A DNA stretch of 36,600 nt, from the NCBI RefSeq assembly GCF_002257455.1, contig NZ_NCKN01000006.1, forward strand, positions 1 to 36,600, given 5' to 3'. This DNA comes from Microbacterium sp. 13-71-7. GTDB taxonomy: Bacteria > Actinomycetota > Actinomycetes > Actinomycetales > Microbacteriaceae. Both the position numbers and the translations under genes were made by a program. Numbering within the stretch: the first letter of the stretch is position 1; each line of letters begins with the position of its first letter. The notes beneath the pieces are model-generated. The model was not told the origin of the DNA. It saw nothing but the letters and a program-made list of their open reading frames with translations, and did no database searches. Of this stretch, positions 1-8,321 are shown in pieces.

Positions 1-2
1 TC

Positions 3-392
3 TCGGAGGAGACCGCGGCGCGCGGGCTCGCGCTCGGCGCGGTGATGCGGCGCCATCCCTGGGCCGGGGTCCTCGCCACGGCGCTCGTGTTCGGGCTCTG
101 GCACATCGGCAACGGCCTGTTCTTCGGCAAGACCTGGGACGAGACCTGGTGGCAGGTGCTCAGCGCGACGACGTTCGGCGTGTGTTTCGCCGGGGCGCGG
201 CTGATGATCGAATCCGTCTGGGCGCTCGCGTTCCTGCACGGGCTCGGCGACTGGACGCAGTTCCTCTCCCCGGGGGCTGCGCCGGTCTGGTACCAGATCG
301 CCGTCATGGCGTTCGAGCTGGTCTGGGGGATCCTGCTCACCGCGGTCGCAGTCAGGAGGGACCGGCATGCCGGGGAAGGCGGTCGCGGTTAG
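3..392 (+). CDS. CPBP-family intramembrane protease, C-terminal part
   Basis: The open frame enters from the left edge, so the N-terminus lies outside the window. The first visible residues are S-E-E-T-A-A-R-G, matching the EExxxRG motif of CPBP (Abi/CAAX-protease-like) membrane proteases. It is followed about 25 residues later by FGLWHIGN, the second family motif carrying the catalytic histidine (FxxxH), and by a later AFLHGLGDW histidine segment. The remainder is hydrophobic with at least three membrane spans. Family members are glutamic-type intramembrane proteases, some tied to bacteriocin immunity; the substrate here is unknown. The 3' end overlaps the next gene by 26 nt, which suggests co-translation. 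Motif recognition is good, and only the length is unknown. Confidence 0.8.
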   Translation, partial: SEETAARGLALGAVMRRHPWAGVLATALVFGLWHIGNGLFFGKTWDETWWQVLSATTFGVCFAGARLMIESVWALAFLHGLGDWTQFLSPGAAPVWYQIAVMAFELVWGILLTAVAVRRDRHAGEGGRG

Positions 393-1737
393 CATGGCCA
401 CGATGAACGCCCCTGTCCCCGGGATCGCCGAGCGCCTCTCCCGGATGATCCAGCTGCCCACCGTGTCCGCCGAGCTGGACGAGCGCGGATCCGCACCGTT
501 CGAGGACTTCGTGGCGCTCATCGCCGAGCTCTACCCCCGGGTGCACGCCGAGCTGGCGCTCGAACGCCACACCGACTTCGGCCTGCTGTTCCGGTGGACG
601 GGGCGACGGCACGCGGAGGACGGGCCGCTCGTGCTCATGGCGCACTACGACGTCGTCCCCGTCGACGAGTCCGACGCCTGGACGCATCCGCCGTTCGCGG
701 GCGTGATCGAGGACGGCTCCGTCTACGGCCGCGGCGCCCTGGACGACAAGGGTCCGCTCATCGTGATCCTCGAGGCGGTCGAGACGCTGCTCGCCGAGGG
801 GTTCACGCCCGCCCGCGACGTGTACCTCTCCTTCGGCGGCAACGAGGAGACGTTCGGATCCGCCGCGAAAGCGATCGCGGATGCGCTCCAGCAGCGCGGG
901 ATCGTGCCCTGGCTCGTCGTCGACGAGGGCGGGGCGGTGGTCGACGCGCCCCTCCCGTTCGTGCCGGGGCGAGCCGCCATGATCGGCGCCGGCGAGAAGG
1001 GCGTGATGACGGTGAAGCTCACCGCGCGCGGCGAGGGCGGGCACGCCTCGGCCCCGCCGCCGCTCACCGCGGTGCGCCGGATCGCGCGGGCCGTCGAGCG
1101 GCTCGGGCCCGGCACCTTCCGTCCGCGCACCTCGCGCGCGATCTCGCGCATGCTGACGCAGCTCTCCGGCGGGGCTTCGGGGCCCGCGCGCCTGCTGCTG
1201 CGCGCGCTCGGGGCGCTCCCGCTCGTGTCGGCGCGGGTGTTCGCGGCCCTCGGCGGCGAGGCTGCCGCCCTCGTGCGCACGACCGTGGCGCCCACGATGC
1301 AGTCCGGCGGCACTGCCGCGAACGTGCTGCCGTCGCAGGCCTCGGCCACCGTGAACCTGCGGATCGCCCTCGGCGAGACCGTGCAGAGCGCGACCGCGCG
1401 CGTGCGGCGGCGCATCGCGGATCCGCTCGTGAGCATCGAGGTGCTCGAGGGCAGCGACCCGTCGCCCGAGTCGCCCACGGACACGGCGCCGTTCGCGCTC
1501 GTGGCGGAGGCGCTGGCCGTGTCGCACCCGGGGATCCCCGCCGTGCCGTACGTGACGATGCAGGCGACGGACTCCCGCCACTTCCACCGTTTCGCGCCGG
1601 CGGTCTTCCGGTTCGCGCCGCTCGAGATGTCGAACGCGCAGCGCGCCACGATCCACGGTGTGGACGAGAGCGTCGAGATCGCCGCGCTCGAGCGCGGGGA
1701 GCGGTTCCACCGCGCGCTCATCGAGCGGCTACAGTGA
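367..1737 (+). CDS. M20 family metallopeptidase (PM20D1/carboxypeptidase S-like)
   Basis: A 456-residue zinc-dependent hydrolase. Metal-site motifs are in order: M-A-H-Y-D at 91-95 (His93, Asp95), G-R-G-A-L-D-D-K-G at 121-129 (bridging Asp126), G-G-N-E-E at 157-161 (catalytic Glu160, ligand Glu161), V-V-D-E-G at 184-188, and a late T-D-S-R-H-F-H carrying the last histidine. The dimerisation-domain entry G-E-G-G-H-A-S is also present. The layout fits the carboxypeptidase S/PM20D1 branch, which cleaves or makes N-acyl amino acids or dipeptides. The start at 367 is set by an AGGAGG at 354-359 with 7 nt spacing. An alternative ATG at 394 lacks one. It overlaps the CPBP gene and likely shares its mRNA. 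The precise substrate cannot be read. Confidence 0.88.
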   Translation: MPGKAVAVSMATMNAPVPGIAERLSRMIQLPTVSAELDERGSAPFEDFVALIAELYPRVHAELALERHTDFGLLFRWTGRRHAEDGPLVLMAHYDVVPVDESDAWTHPPFAGVIEDGSVYGRGALDDKGPLIVILEAVETLLAEGFTPARDVYLSFGGNEETFGSAAKAIADALQQRGIVPWLVVDEGGAVVDAPLPFVPGRAAMIGAGEKGVMTVKLTARGEGGHASAPPPLTAVRRIARAVERLGPGTFRPRTSRAISRMLTQLSGGASGPARLLLRALGALPLVSARVFAALGGEAAALVRTTVAPTMQSGGTAANVLPSQASATVNLRIALGETVQSATARVRRRIADPLVSIEVLEGSDPSPESPTDTAPFALVAEALAVSHPGIPAVPYVTMQATDSRHFHRFAPAVFRFAPLEMSNAQRATIHGVDESVEIAALERGERFHRALIERLQ

Positions 1738-1820
1738 GCTGACCCGCTGCGGTCGCCGAGCATCTCGACGCGGCCGCATCACGTCCCGCCGACACCGCGG
1801 GACCGCATGAAGGAGCCGCG

Positions 1821-3284
1821 ATGACGCGCACCGCCACCCTCGGCACTCTGGTCGCCGTCGTCGGATTCCTGGCCTTCGTCGAGTTCACCAGCGGCGTGCT
1901 GCAGGGCTACTACACGCCGATGCTGAGCGACATCGCCCGGCACCTCGGCATCCACGACGCCGACGTGAACTGGTTCGAGGGCGCGCAGCTCATGCTCTCC
2001 GCCCTGGTGGTGCCGGCGTTCGCGAAGCTCGGCGACATGATCGGCCGCAAGCGCATGCTGCTGATCTCGACCGCGATCACGGCGGTCGCCGCGTTCGTAC
2101 TGCCGTTCACCGACACCTTCGGCGTCTTCCTCGTGGCCTGGGCGATGATGGGCTTCTACGTCGTGTGGCTGCCGCTGGAGATCGCGCTGATCTGGTCGCG
2201 CGCCCGGCGCATCGAGGGCAGCTCGGCGATCACCGCGAAGGCGGCCGGCATCCTGGTCGCCGCGCTCGAGGGCGGCGCGATCATCGGCGCCCTCGTCGGC
2301 GGTGCGCTCATCGACGCCCTGCCGCTCACGGCGGTGCTGCTCGTGCCGGCGGTGCTCATCGCGGCCTGCTTCTTCGTGATCCTGTTCGGGGTGAAGGAGT
2401 CGCCGGAGAAGACCGGTGGGGTCTTCGACACGACAGGACTCGTGCTGATCTCGCTGTCGCTCATCGGCCTGACCGGCGGGCTCAGCCTGCTGCGCCTGCC
2501 GGGCGGCGTCGCGAACCCGCTGTCCTGGATCGTGATCGTCGTCGGCGTGCTCCTCGTCGTGCCGTTCGCGCTGTGGGAGCTGCGCCAGCAGGATCCCCTC
2601 ATCGACGTGCGGATGTTCCGCAGCCCCGCGCTCGGCCCGGTGTTCCTGACGGCCGGCCTTTTCGGCGTGAGCGTGCTCGGCGCGCAGGCGCCGCTGTCGA
2701 CCTTCGCGCGGACGGATCCGGCGGTCTACGGCTACGGCCTCGGCACCACCGGGTTCGCGACCTCGCTGATCATCGGCGTGTACCTCGTCGCGATGATCGC
2801 AGGCGCCCTCGGCTACCCGCAGATCGCGCGGTTCGCGACCCCTCGGATCACGCTCATCGGCGCCTCGGTGCTCGTGGGGATCGGATTCCTGCTGTTCCTG
2901 CCCTTCCATGCCGCCTACGCGCAGGTCATCACGAACATGGTGATCGTCGGGATCGGATCCGGCGCGCTCGTCGCCGCGCTTCCCGCCGCGGCGGCGTCGG
3001 CGGCGCCGCACACCCAGACCGGCGTCGCGACCGGTCTCACGAACTCGGTGAAGACGGTGGGCGGCGCGATCGCCTCGTGCGTGTTCGGGATCGCGCTCAT
3101 GCATGCGGTCGCCGGATCCGCCGCGGCCGAGGGCACCGCCGGATCCTTCTCGGGCTATGTGACGGTGTGGGTGGTGTGCGGGGCGACGGCGCTCGCCGCA
3201 GCCGTCCTGCTGCTGTTCGTGCCGAAGCAGGCGTTCACCGATCGCGCCGGCCACACCGCCGCCACGGAGCCCGCGATCGGCTGA
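1821..3284 (+). CDS. MFS transporter, drug-exporter-like
   Basis: A 487-residue integral membrane protein with about 14 hydrophobic spans, as in the DHA2-type drug:H+ antiporters. MFS motif A is visible after the second span (G-D-M-I-G-R-K-R, about 71-78). A predicted loop near 200 (KESPEKTG) separates the halves, and the last span ends in a short hydrophilic tail. The family exports drugs or metabolites using proton-motive force, but the substrate here is unknown. An AGGAG at 1811-1815 sits 5 nt before the ATG and fixes the start. It stands alone: the gap before it (1738-1820) contains only a 7-bp-stem hairpin (1783-1803), and a repeat cluster follows. No adjacent regulator is obvious. Confidence 0.85.
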   Translation: MTRTATLGTLVAVVGFLAFVEFTSGVLQGYYTPMLSDIARHLGIHDADVNWFEGAQLMLSALVVPAFAKLGDMIGRKRMLLISTAITAVAAFVLPFTDTFGVFLVAWAMMGFYVVWLPLEIALIWSRARRIEGSSAITAKAAGILVAALEGGAIIGALVGGALIDALPLTAVLLVPAVLIAACFFVILFGVKESPEKTGGVFDTTGLVLISLSLIGLTGGLSLLRLPGGVANPLSWIVIVVGVLLVVPFALWELRQQDPLIDVRMFRSPALGPVFLTAGLFGVSVLGAQAPLSTFARTDPAVYGYGLGTTGFATSLIIGVYLVAMIAGALGYPQIARFATPRITLIGASVLVGIGFLLFLPFHAAYAQVITNMVIVGIGSGALVAALPAAAASAAPHTQTGVATGLTNSVKTVGGAIASCVFGIALMHAVAGSAAAEGTAGSFSGYVTVWVVCGATALAAAVLLLFVPKQAFTDRAGHTAATEPAIG

Positions 3285-3290
3285 CGCCCG

Positions 3291-3413
3291 GTTCCGGGGT
3301 CGTTGAGCGAGGTCGGCGAAGTGGTCTCTCTGTTCCGGGTTCGTTGAGCGAGGACGGCGAAGTGGTCTGTCTGTTCCGGGGTCGTTGAGCGAGGACGGCG
3401 GAGCCGACCGAGA
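3291..3413. repeat. Three tandem 41-bp units
   Basis: Copies begin at 3291, 3332 and 3373, each starting GTTCCGG and containing GTCGTTGAGCGAGG or a one-base variant. Units 1 and 2 are nearly identical. Unit 3 diverges into CCGACCGAGACGAAACGCGG, the same element that forms one arm of the hairpin at 25745-25842. The cluster fills the gap between convergent genes (MFS ends 3284, MMPL ends 3476). Just after it, an 11-bp C-rich unit (CCCCCGCTCAG) occurs at 3440, 3458 and 3469, the last copy overlapping the MMPL stop codon. No gene is seen in 3285-3475. Confidence 0.85.
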
Positions 3414-3475
3414 CGAAACGCGGTGCTCTGACATCGCCGCCCCCGCTCAGCGCTCAGCCCCCGCTCAGCCCCCGC

Positions 3476-5644
3476 TCAGCGCTCCGCGCGCGACAGCTTC
3501 GACGGCCACCACACGGCGCGACCCACGTCGTGCACGAGGGCGGGCACGAGCAGGGAGCGCACCACGAAGGTGTCCAGCAGCACGCCGAACGCGACGATGA
3601 AGGCGAGCTGTGCGAGGAACAGGATCGGGATCACCGCGAGCGCCGCGAACGTCGTCGCGAGCACGAGACCCGCCGAGGTGATGACGCCTCCGGTGATCGC
3701 GAGCCCTCGGCGCACGCCCTCGCGCGTGCCGTGGAGCCGGCTCTCCTCGCGCACGCGCGTCATGAGGAAGATGTTGTAGTCGATCCCGAGCGCGACGAGG
3801 AAGACGAAGCCGTACAGCGGCACGGCCGGATCCGCTCCCGGGAAGCGGAGGATCCCGTTGAAGACGAGCGCGGAGACGCCCATCGCGGTGCCGAACGACA
3901 GCACGGTCGTCACGATCAGGAGCACGGGCGCGACGATCGCGCGCAGCAGCATCATCAGGATCAGCATGATCACGACGAGGATCACCGGGATGATCAGGGC
4001 GCGGTCGTGCAGGGACGCGTCGTTCGTGTCGATCGCGGTCGCGGTGACCCCGCCGACGACCGCGCCGGTGCCCTCGAGCGAGGTGCGGAGCCGGCGTACC
4101 GTGTCCTCCGCGGTCGTGGAGTCCGCGGCCGCGGTGAGCGTCCCCTGCAGCATCACGTCGCCCTCGACCACGGTCGCCGCGGGGGCAGGGGCGCCGGGAC
4201 GCCCGACCGGCTGGACGCCGTCCTCCGTCACGGGCGCCGCTCCGCTCGGCGAGTCCTTCGCGGTCACCGTGACGCCGTCGATGCCCTTGTCCGCGAGCAG
4301 CACATCCGCTGCGTCCTGCAGGGAGTCCCGCGCCACGAGGACCTGGACGGGGCTGCCGGATCCGCCGGGGAAGTGCTCGCCCAGTACCTTCTGCCCGTCG
4401 CGGGCCTGCGAGGAGCTGAGCACGAGGTCGGACTGCGGCACGCCGGAGGCGTCGAGCTGCACGACGCCGAGCGTGCCGAGGGCGAGCACCAGGGTCGTCG
4501 CGATCCAGATCACCCTTGAGCGGCGACGGATGAGCTCGGCGAGGCGTGCCCACACGCCGGTCGAGGGCATGCCGCCCTCGGCCGCGACGGCCTCGGGCGC
4601 ATACACGGGGCGGCGCGGCCAGAACGCCGCACGACCGAACGCCATGAGGAGGGCAGGGAGCAGTGTGAGCGCGGACAGCATCGCGAACGCGATCCCGATC
4701 GCCGCGACCGGCCCCAGGGCGCTGTTCGACTTCAGGTCGCTGAGCAGCAGGCAGAGGAGCCCCGCGATCACGGTGCCGCCGGAGGCGAGGATCGGCTCGA
4801 AGGATCCCTTCCACGCCGCGAGCACGGCCTTCGCGCGATCCTGCTCGACGCGCAGGGCCTCGCGGAAGCGCGAGACGAACAGGAGCGCGTAATCGGTCGC
4901 GGCGCCGATCACGAGGATGAACAGGATGCCCTGGGTCTGCCCGCTGAGCAGCAGCACGCCCCACTTCGCGAGCCACCACACCAGCAGGAGCGCGGTGCAC
5001 AGCGCGAACAGGCTCGTCAGGAGCACGACGACCGGCAGCAGCAGCGAGCGGTAGACGAGCACGAGGATCACGAACACGGCCGCCAGGGCCACCCCGAGCA
5101 GGATTCCGTCGATGCCGGCGAAACCCGCGACGAGGTCGGCGCTGAACCCGGCGGGCCCGGTGATGTAGACGTGCACGCCTTCGGGCGCCGCCTTCTCGAG
5201 GGAGGACCTGATCTCCGCCACGACGTCGCCGAGGTCGGCGTCCGAGCGGATCGGCACGAACGCCTGCACGGCCTTGCCGTCCTCGGAGAGCAGAGCGGGG
5301 GAGACGTCGTCGCCGACGCCCTCGATGCCGGTCGTGGCCGCGACCGCGTCGGACAGCGTGGTTCGCTGCGCGTCCGTCAGTGCGTGGCCCGAGGCGGCGA
5401 CGACGATCGCGGGGATCTCGTCGGAGCCGGCGAAGCGGGTCTGCAGTTCCTGCACGCGGGCGGAGTCGGAAGAGGAGGGGAGGTACGCGGTGCGGTCGTT
5501 CGAGGAGACCTCATCCACCTTGCCGAACAGGGGACCGCCGAGGGACGCCGCGACCAGCCAGCCGAGGATGATCAGCGCGGGCAGGAGGATCCTCAGGAGG
5601 CGGCGGGGGCGGTGCGGGCGTGCGACGTGCTGCGGGGCGGTCAT
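3476..5644 (-). CDS. MMPL/RND-family membrane transporter (YdfJ-like)
   Basis: A 722-residue exporter-like protein with the duplicated layout of the family: a signal-anchor span at 17-36, an extracellular domain to about 175, a five-helix sterol-sensing-like bundle, then a second repeat. Each bundle carries the characteristic G-x-x-x-D-Y or G-x-D-Y motif (Asp251-Tyr252 and Asp622-Tyr623) needed for proton coupling in MmpL proteins. MMPL proteins export lipids, siderophores or drugs; substrate unknown here. The start at 5644 is chosen because GGAAGGA lies just upstream and the protein begins M-T-A-P-Q, whereas a longer frame to 5788 would run through the promoter and into the divergent gene. 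It is divergent from a MarR regulator that probably controls it. Confidence 0.87.
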   Translation of the reverse strand: MTAPQHVARPHRPRRLLRILLPALIILGWLVAASLGGPLFGKVDEVSSNDRTAYLPSSSDSARVQELQTRFAGSDEIPAIVVAASGHALTDAQRTTLSDAVAATTGIEGVGDDVSPALLSEDGKAVQAFVPIRSDADLGDVVAEIRSSLEKAAPEGVHVYITGPAGFSADLVAGFAGIDGILLGVALAAVFVILVLVYRSLLLPVVVLLTSLFALCTALLLVWWLAKWGVLLLSGQTQGILFILVIGAATDYALLFVSRFREALRVEQDRAKAVLAAWKGSFEPILASGGTVIAGLLCLLLSDLKSNSALGPVAAIGIAFAMLSALTLLPALLMAFGRAAFWPRRPVYAPEAVAAEGGMPSTGVWARLAELIRRRSRVIWIATTLVLALGTLGVVQLDASGVPQSDLVLSSSQARDGQKVLGEHFPGGSGSPVQVLVARDSLQDAADVLLADKGIDGVTVTAKDSPSGAAPVTEDGVQPVGRPGAPAPAATVVEGDVMLQGTLTAAADSTTAEDTVRRLRTSLEGTGAVVGGVTATAIDTNDASLHDRALIIPVILVVIMLILMMLLRAIVAPVLLIVTTVLSFGTAMGVSALVFNGILRFPGADPAVPLYGFVFLVALGIDYNIFLMTRVREESRLHGTREGVRRGLAITGGVITSAGLVLATTFAALAVIPILFLAQLAFIVAFGVLLDTFVVRSLLVPALVHDVGRAVWWPSKLSRAER

Positions 5645-5665
5645 CGGCTTCCTTCCGTCTCCGGC

Positions 5666-5695
5666 AGGATAGATCGAATTCGCTAGCTTGGCAAG
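5666..5695 (-). promoter_or_regulatory. MMPL promoter with MarR-type operator
   Basis: On the minus strand TTGCCA (5689-5694) and TATCCT (5666-5671) are separated by exactly 17 bp. The -35 lies within the short inverted repeat CTTG-G-CAAG (5687-5695). A regulator bound there would block the MMPL promoter, and the divergent marR gene is the obvious candidate. Hexamers and spacing are read directly; the operator role is inference. Confidence 0.55.
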
Positions 5696-5738
5696 TAATA
5701 ACCCTGGCGTGAAAAGATCACCGGTGTAGCATGACGGC

Positions 5739-6425
5739 ATGACGGAGCGGCGCGACGAGGCGGACGAGCAGGAGCTCGCGACGCGCAACGGGGCGCCGAC
5801 GCGCGACGGCGTCGAAGCGGGCGCCGTCTACGACATCGAGGCGAGCGACCCCGATGGCGTGCTGCTCGACCGTGCCGGCGTCGATGCGGGCACGATCCGG
5901 CAGATCGGCGAGCTGATGGCCTCCCTCGGCGAGCTCCGCGACGCGGAGCAGCGCCTCGCCGAGGCGTCCCGCCGCTACATGAAGCTCAACGAGACCGACA
6001 TGCGCGCGCTGCACTACCTCATCGTCTGCGCGAACCGGGGGGCCGTCGCGACGCCGGGCGGGATCGCGCAGCACCTCGGCATCTCGACGGCCTCGACCAC
6101 GAAGCTCCTCGACCGGCTGGAGCGAGGGGGCCATGTCACCCGCGCCGCTCACCCGTCGGACCGGCGGGCGCTCGCGATCACCATCACGCCGGAGACCCAG
6201 CGGGCCGCGATGGAGACCGTGGGGCGTCAGCAGGCGCGCCGCTTTCACTCGGCCGCGCGCCTGACCGCGGCCGAGCGCGAGGTCGTCATCCGGTTCCTGC
6301 GCGACATGACCGGCGAACTCGGACTCGACGGCGTCGAGTGGGCGGAAAGCGACACGGGGAGCGCTGAGCCCGGAACAACGCCGGACCCAGCGCCCGGGGC
6401 CCGGTCAGGCCTGGCTCTGCCCTAG
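5739..6425 (+). CDS. MarR-family transcriptional regulator
   Basis: A 228-residue regulator. A hydrophilic N-terminal extension of about 45 residues precedes helices for dimerisation and a winged helix: I-A-Q-H-L-G-I-S-T-A-S-T-T-K-L-L-D-R-L is the recognition region, followed by the wing H-P-S-D-R-R-A, typical of MarR. Members repress efflux or catabolic genes and release DNA on binding small phenolic or drug ligands. Divergence from the MMPL exporter indicates a local repressor-exporter pair. No Shine-Dalgarno precedes the ATG; TAGCAT ends 6 nt before it (5727-5732), suggesting a leaderless message. The last residues (from about G220) are encoded by a 22-bp repeat that recurs just after the stop, so the tail may be a recent extension. 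Confidence 0.86.
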   Translation: MTERRDEADEQELATRNGAPTRDGVEAGAVYDIEASDPDGVLLDRAGVDAGTIRQIGELMASLGELRDAEQRLAEASRRYMKLNETDMRALHYLIVCANRGAVATPGGIAQHLGISTASTTKLLDRLERGGHVTRAAHPSDRRALAITITPETQRAAMETVGRQQARRFHSAARLTAAEREVVIRFLRDMTGELGLDGVEWAESDTGSAEPGTTPDPAPGARSGLALP

Positions 6426-6459
6426 TTCTGAATCACGGGGGCCCGGTCAGGCCTGGCTC
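6396..6459. repeat. 22-bp direct repeat spanning the marR stop
   Basis: The same 22 bases (beginning GGGGCCCGGTCAGG) occur at 6396-6417 inside the end of the MarR coding region and at 6438-6459 after it, 42 bp apart. The duplication explains the non-conserved C-terminal tail of the protein. Confidence 0.8.
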
Positions 6460-6484
6460 AACCCGGCGGGCCCCTGCGTGCAGA

Positions 6485-6901
6485 TCAGGCGTTGCCCTCT
6501 CCACCGGAGAACATCCAGTCGACGCCGAACCGATCGGTGAGCATGCCGAACTGACCGCCCCACGGCGCGGGGCCGTAGTCCTGGCTGACAGTGGCGCCGT
6601 CGGCGAGTTTGTCCCACGCGGCGCGGATCTCGGCCTCGTCGGAGCCGCTCAGCGACACCGAGACGCCCTGCGGAGTCTTGTACTCCATGTATCCGGGGGT
6701 GTCAGAGGCCATCAGTACCAGACCGCCGGGAGTGGTCAGCTGAGCGTGCATGACGAGCGCCTGCTCGGCCTCATCCTGCAGCATGCCCGGCATGTCGCCG
6801 AAGGTCATCACCTGCAGATCGCCACCGAGGGCCTGCTGATAGAACTCCATCGCGGCGCGGGCGTTGTCCCGGAAGGAGATGTACGGATTGAGGTTGGTCA
6901 T
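6485..6901 (-). CDS. PhnB-like VOC-superfamily protein
   Basis: A 138-residue protein of the PhnB/3-demethylubiquinone-methyltransferase-like branch of the vicinal-oxygen-chelate fold. Diagnostic stretches are N-P-Y-I-S-F near the start, A-M-E-F-Y-Q-Q-A-L-G-G, M-H-A-Q-L, the acidic S-D-E-A-E-I-R-A-A-W-D-K-L-A-D-G-A, and near the end P-A-P-W-G-G-Q-F-G-M-L-T-D-R-F-G-V-D-W. Proteins of this type are widespread, often without proven activity, and their function is not established. A GGAGG stands just upstream of the ATG. It lies between the convergent marR gene and rtcB on the same strand and is a single-gene unit as far as can be seen. Confidence 0.85.
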   Translation of the reverse strand: MTNLNPYISFRDNARAAMEFYQQALGGDLQVMTFGDMPGMLQDEAEQALVMHAQLTTPGGLVLMASDTPGYMEYKTPQGVSVSLSGSDEAEIRAAWDKLADGATVSQDYGPAPWGGQFGMLTDRFGVDWMFSGGEGNA

Positions 6902-7009
6902 GGGCGTCCTCCGTCGGAGCTCAGGATGAAGGCGCGGGATGTGCGCAGGATCAGTCTGGATCCGGCCTCCGACATCGGCAATGGTGTGTTGCGGATCAGT
7001 CCGGACCGA

Positions 7010-7044
7010 CCGCGGCGACCTCGCATGGTGCGAGGTCGCCGCGG
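7010..7044 (-). terminator. 16-bp perfect hairpin after rtcB
   Basis: A 16-bp perfect stem (7010-7025 with 7029-7044) closes a 3-nt loop, starting 7 nt beyond the rtcB stop. There is no U-tract. In high-GC actinobacteria such stems commonly act as terminators or 3' protectors. The rest of the 6902-7050 gap shows no gene. Confidence 0.65.
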
Positions 7045-7050
7045 CCGGCG

Positions 7051-8220
7051 TCAGGCTCCCTTCACGTTGACGAGCTGCCTCAGCGTGTGCCGGATCCGCA
7101 CCAGATCGGCGGCGTCCGCCATGACCCGGTCGATCGGCTTGTACGCCTGCGGGATCTCGTCGATGAAGGCATCGGTGTCGCGGAACTCGATGCCCGTCAT
7201 TGCGGCCCGCAGCTGCTCATGGGTGAAGATCCTCCGCGCCTTCGACCGGGAGTACTCCCGTCCCGCGCCGTGCGGCGAGGAGTTGAGCGACAGCCGGTTG
7301 CCGAGGCCCTCGACGACGTAGGAGGCGGTGCCCATCGAGCCGGGGATGAGCCCTGGTCGACCGGGATCCGCCTGGATCGCCCCCTTCCTCGAGACCCACA
7401 CCCGCTTGCCGAAGTGCTCCTCCGATTCGGTGAAGTTGTGGTGGCAGTTGATCCGCTCCTGCTCGTCCACCGGGACGCCGAGGAAGTCCGAGATCTGCCT
7501 CGCGACCCGATCCATCATCTCCTCCCGGTTCAGCAGTGCGAAGTGCTGCGCCCACCGCAGCTCCCTGATGTACCGGGTGAACTCCGGCGTGCCCTCGACG
7601 AGGTACGCGAGATCCGAGTCGGGAAGGTCGATCCACCACTGCGTCGCCAGTCGCTGCGCGACGCCGATGTGGTGCATCGCGATGCGGTTGCCGATACCCC
7701 GGGACCCGGAGTGCAGGAACAGCCACACCCTGTCGAGCTCGTCGACGGAGACCTCGATGAAGTGGTTGCCCGAGCCCAGCGAACCGAGCTGCAGCCGCCA
7801 GTTGCCGGCGTAAGCCCCCGGGTCGAAGCCCGCCTTCTCGGCGAGGCTCTCCAGCTCGGCGATCCGCGGCTCCGCGGTGGCCACGATCTTGCGGTTCTGG
7901 TGTCCTGCGGACAGCGGAACGGCGCGTTCGATCGCCTGCCGCAAGGGGGCGAGATCGCGGGATGCGAGCTCCTCCACGGTGAACTGGGTGCGGACGGCGA
8001 TCATGCCGCAGCCGATGTCGACGCCGACGGCGGCGGGGATGATCGCGCCGAGCGTCGGGATCACCGAGCCGACCGTCGCCCCCTTGCCCAGGTGGGCATC
8101 CGGCATGAGCGCCAGGTGCGGGTGGATGAATGGCATGCGGGCCGTGGTGTGCGCCTGATCGAGCGTCTTCTCGTCGATCAGGGACGCCCACGACAGCAGC
8201 CGTGCGGAGAGCCTCTCCAT
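7051..8220 (-). CDS. rtcB: RtcB-family RNA-splicing ligase
   Basis: A 389-residue RtcB ligase, which joins 2',3'-cyclic phosphate or 3'-phosphate RNA ends to 5'-OH ends using GTP and Mn2+. Visible hallmarks are M-P-D-A-H-L-G-K-G (39-47), G-V-D-I-G-C-G-M (66-73, metal ligands Asp68 and Cys71), G-S-G-N-H-F-I-E-V, L-H-S-G-S-R-G, C-H-H-N-F, and N-S-S-P-H-G-A-G-R-E-Y with the histidine (about 317) that is guanylylated. At 389 residues it belongs to the shorter bacterial form. Start 8220 has AAGGAAAGGA upstream; a longer GTG start at 8253 lacks a ribosome site. No archease, RtcA or PrfH gene is adjacent. The upstream region holds a small ORF and an intrinsic terminator that may control it. Confidence 0.93.
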   Translation of the reverse strand: MERLSARLLSWASLIDEKTLDQAHTTARMPFIHPHLALMPDAHLGKGATVGSVIPTLGAIIPAAVGVDIGCGMIAVRTQFTVEELASRDLAPLRQAIERAVPLSAGHQNRKIVATAEPRIAELESLAEKAGFDPGAYAGNWRLQLGSLGSGNHFIEVSVDELDRVWLFLHSGSRGIGNRIAMHHIGVAQRLATQWWIDLPDSDLAYLVEGTPEFTRYIRELRWAQHFALLNREEMMDRVARQISDFLGVPVDEQERINCHHNFTESEEHFGKRVWVSRKGAIQADPGRPGLIPGSMGTASYVVEGLGNRLSLNSSPHGAGREYSRSKARRIFTHEQLRAAMTGIEFRDTDAFIDEIPQAYKPIDRVMADAADLVRIRHTLRQLVNVKGA

Positions 8221-8271
8221 GGGTCCTTTCCTTCGTGTGTGTTTCTCAGCCACAGGTCACGGGAAGGTCAT

Positions 8272-8304
8272 GAAAAATGCCCCGGACCTGACGGTGCGGG
8301 GCAT
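8272..8304 (-). terminator. Intrinsic terminator between a small ORF and rtcB
   Basis: On the minus strand an 8-bp stem (8297-8304 with 8277-8284, arms ATGCCCCG and CGGGGCAT) with a 12-nt loop is followed directly by TTTTT. This is the clearest classical Rho-independent signal in the window. It lies about 50 nt before the rtcB start, in the same direction. A second perfect hairpin (6-bp stem, 4-nt loop, 8308-8323) overlaps the stop codon of the upstream small ORF. Confidence 0.75.
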
Positions 8305-8321
8305 GCGGACAGCGGATGCTG

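Noticed and set aside
1783-1803. Hairpin just before the MFS ribosome site (7-bp stem)
   Set aside because: Short, without U-tract, and expected often in such GC-rich DNA. Not enough to call a terminator or riboswitch.
1779-3434. 551-codon open frame on the minus strand
   Set aside because: Antisense to the MFS gene. Its product is an Asp/Arg/His/Glu-rich sequence with no hydrophobic core, typical of a shadow frame.
5645-5788. N-terminal extension of the MMPL protein to 5788
   Set aside because: It would cross the promoter and overlap the divergent marR start. The added residues are Ser/Arg-rich without family similarity, and a ribosome site supports 5644.
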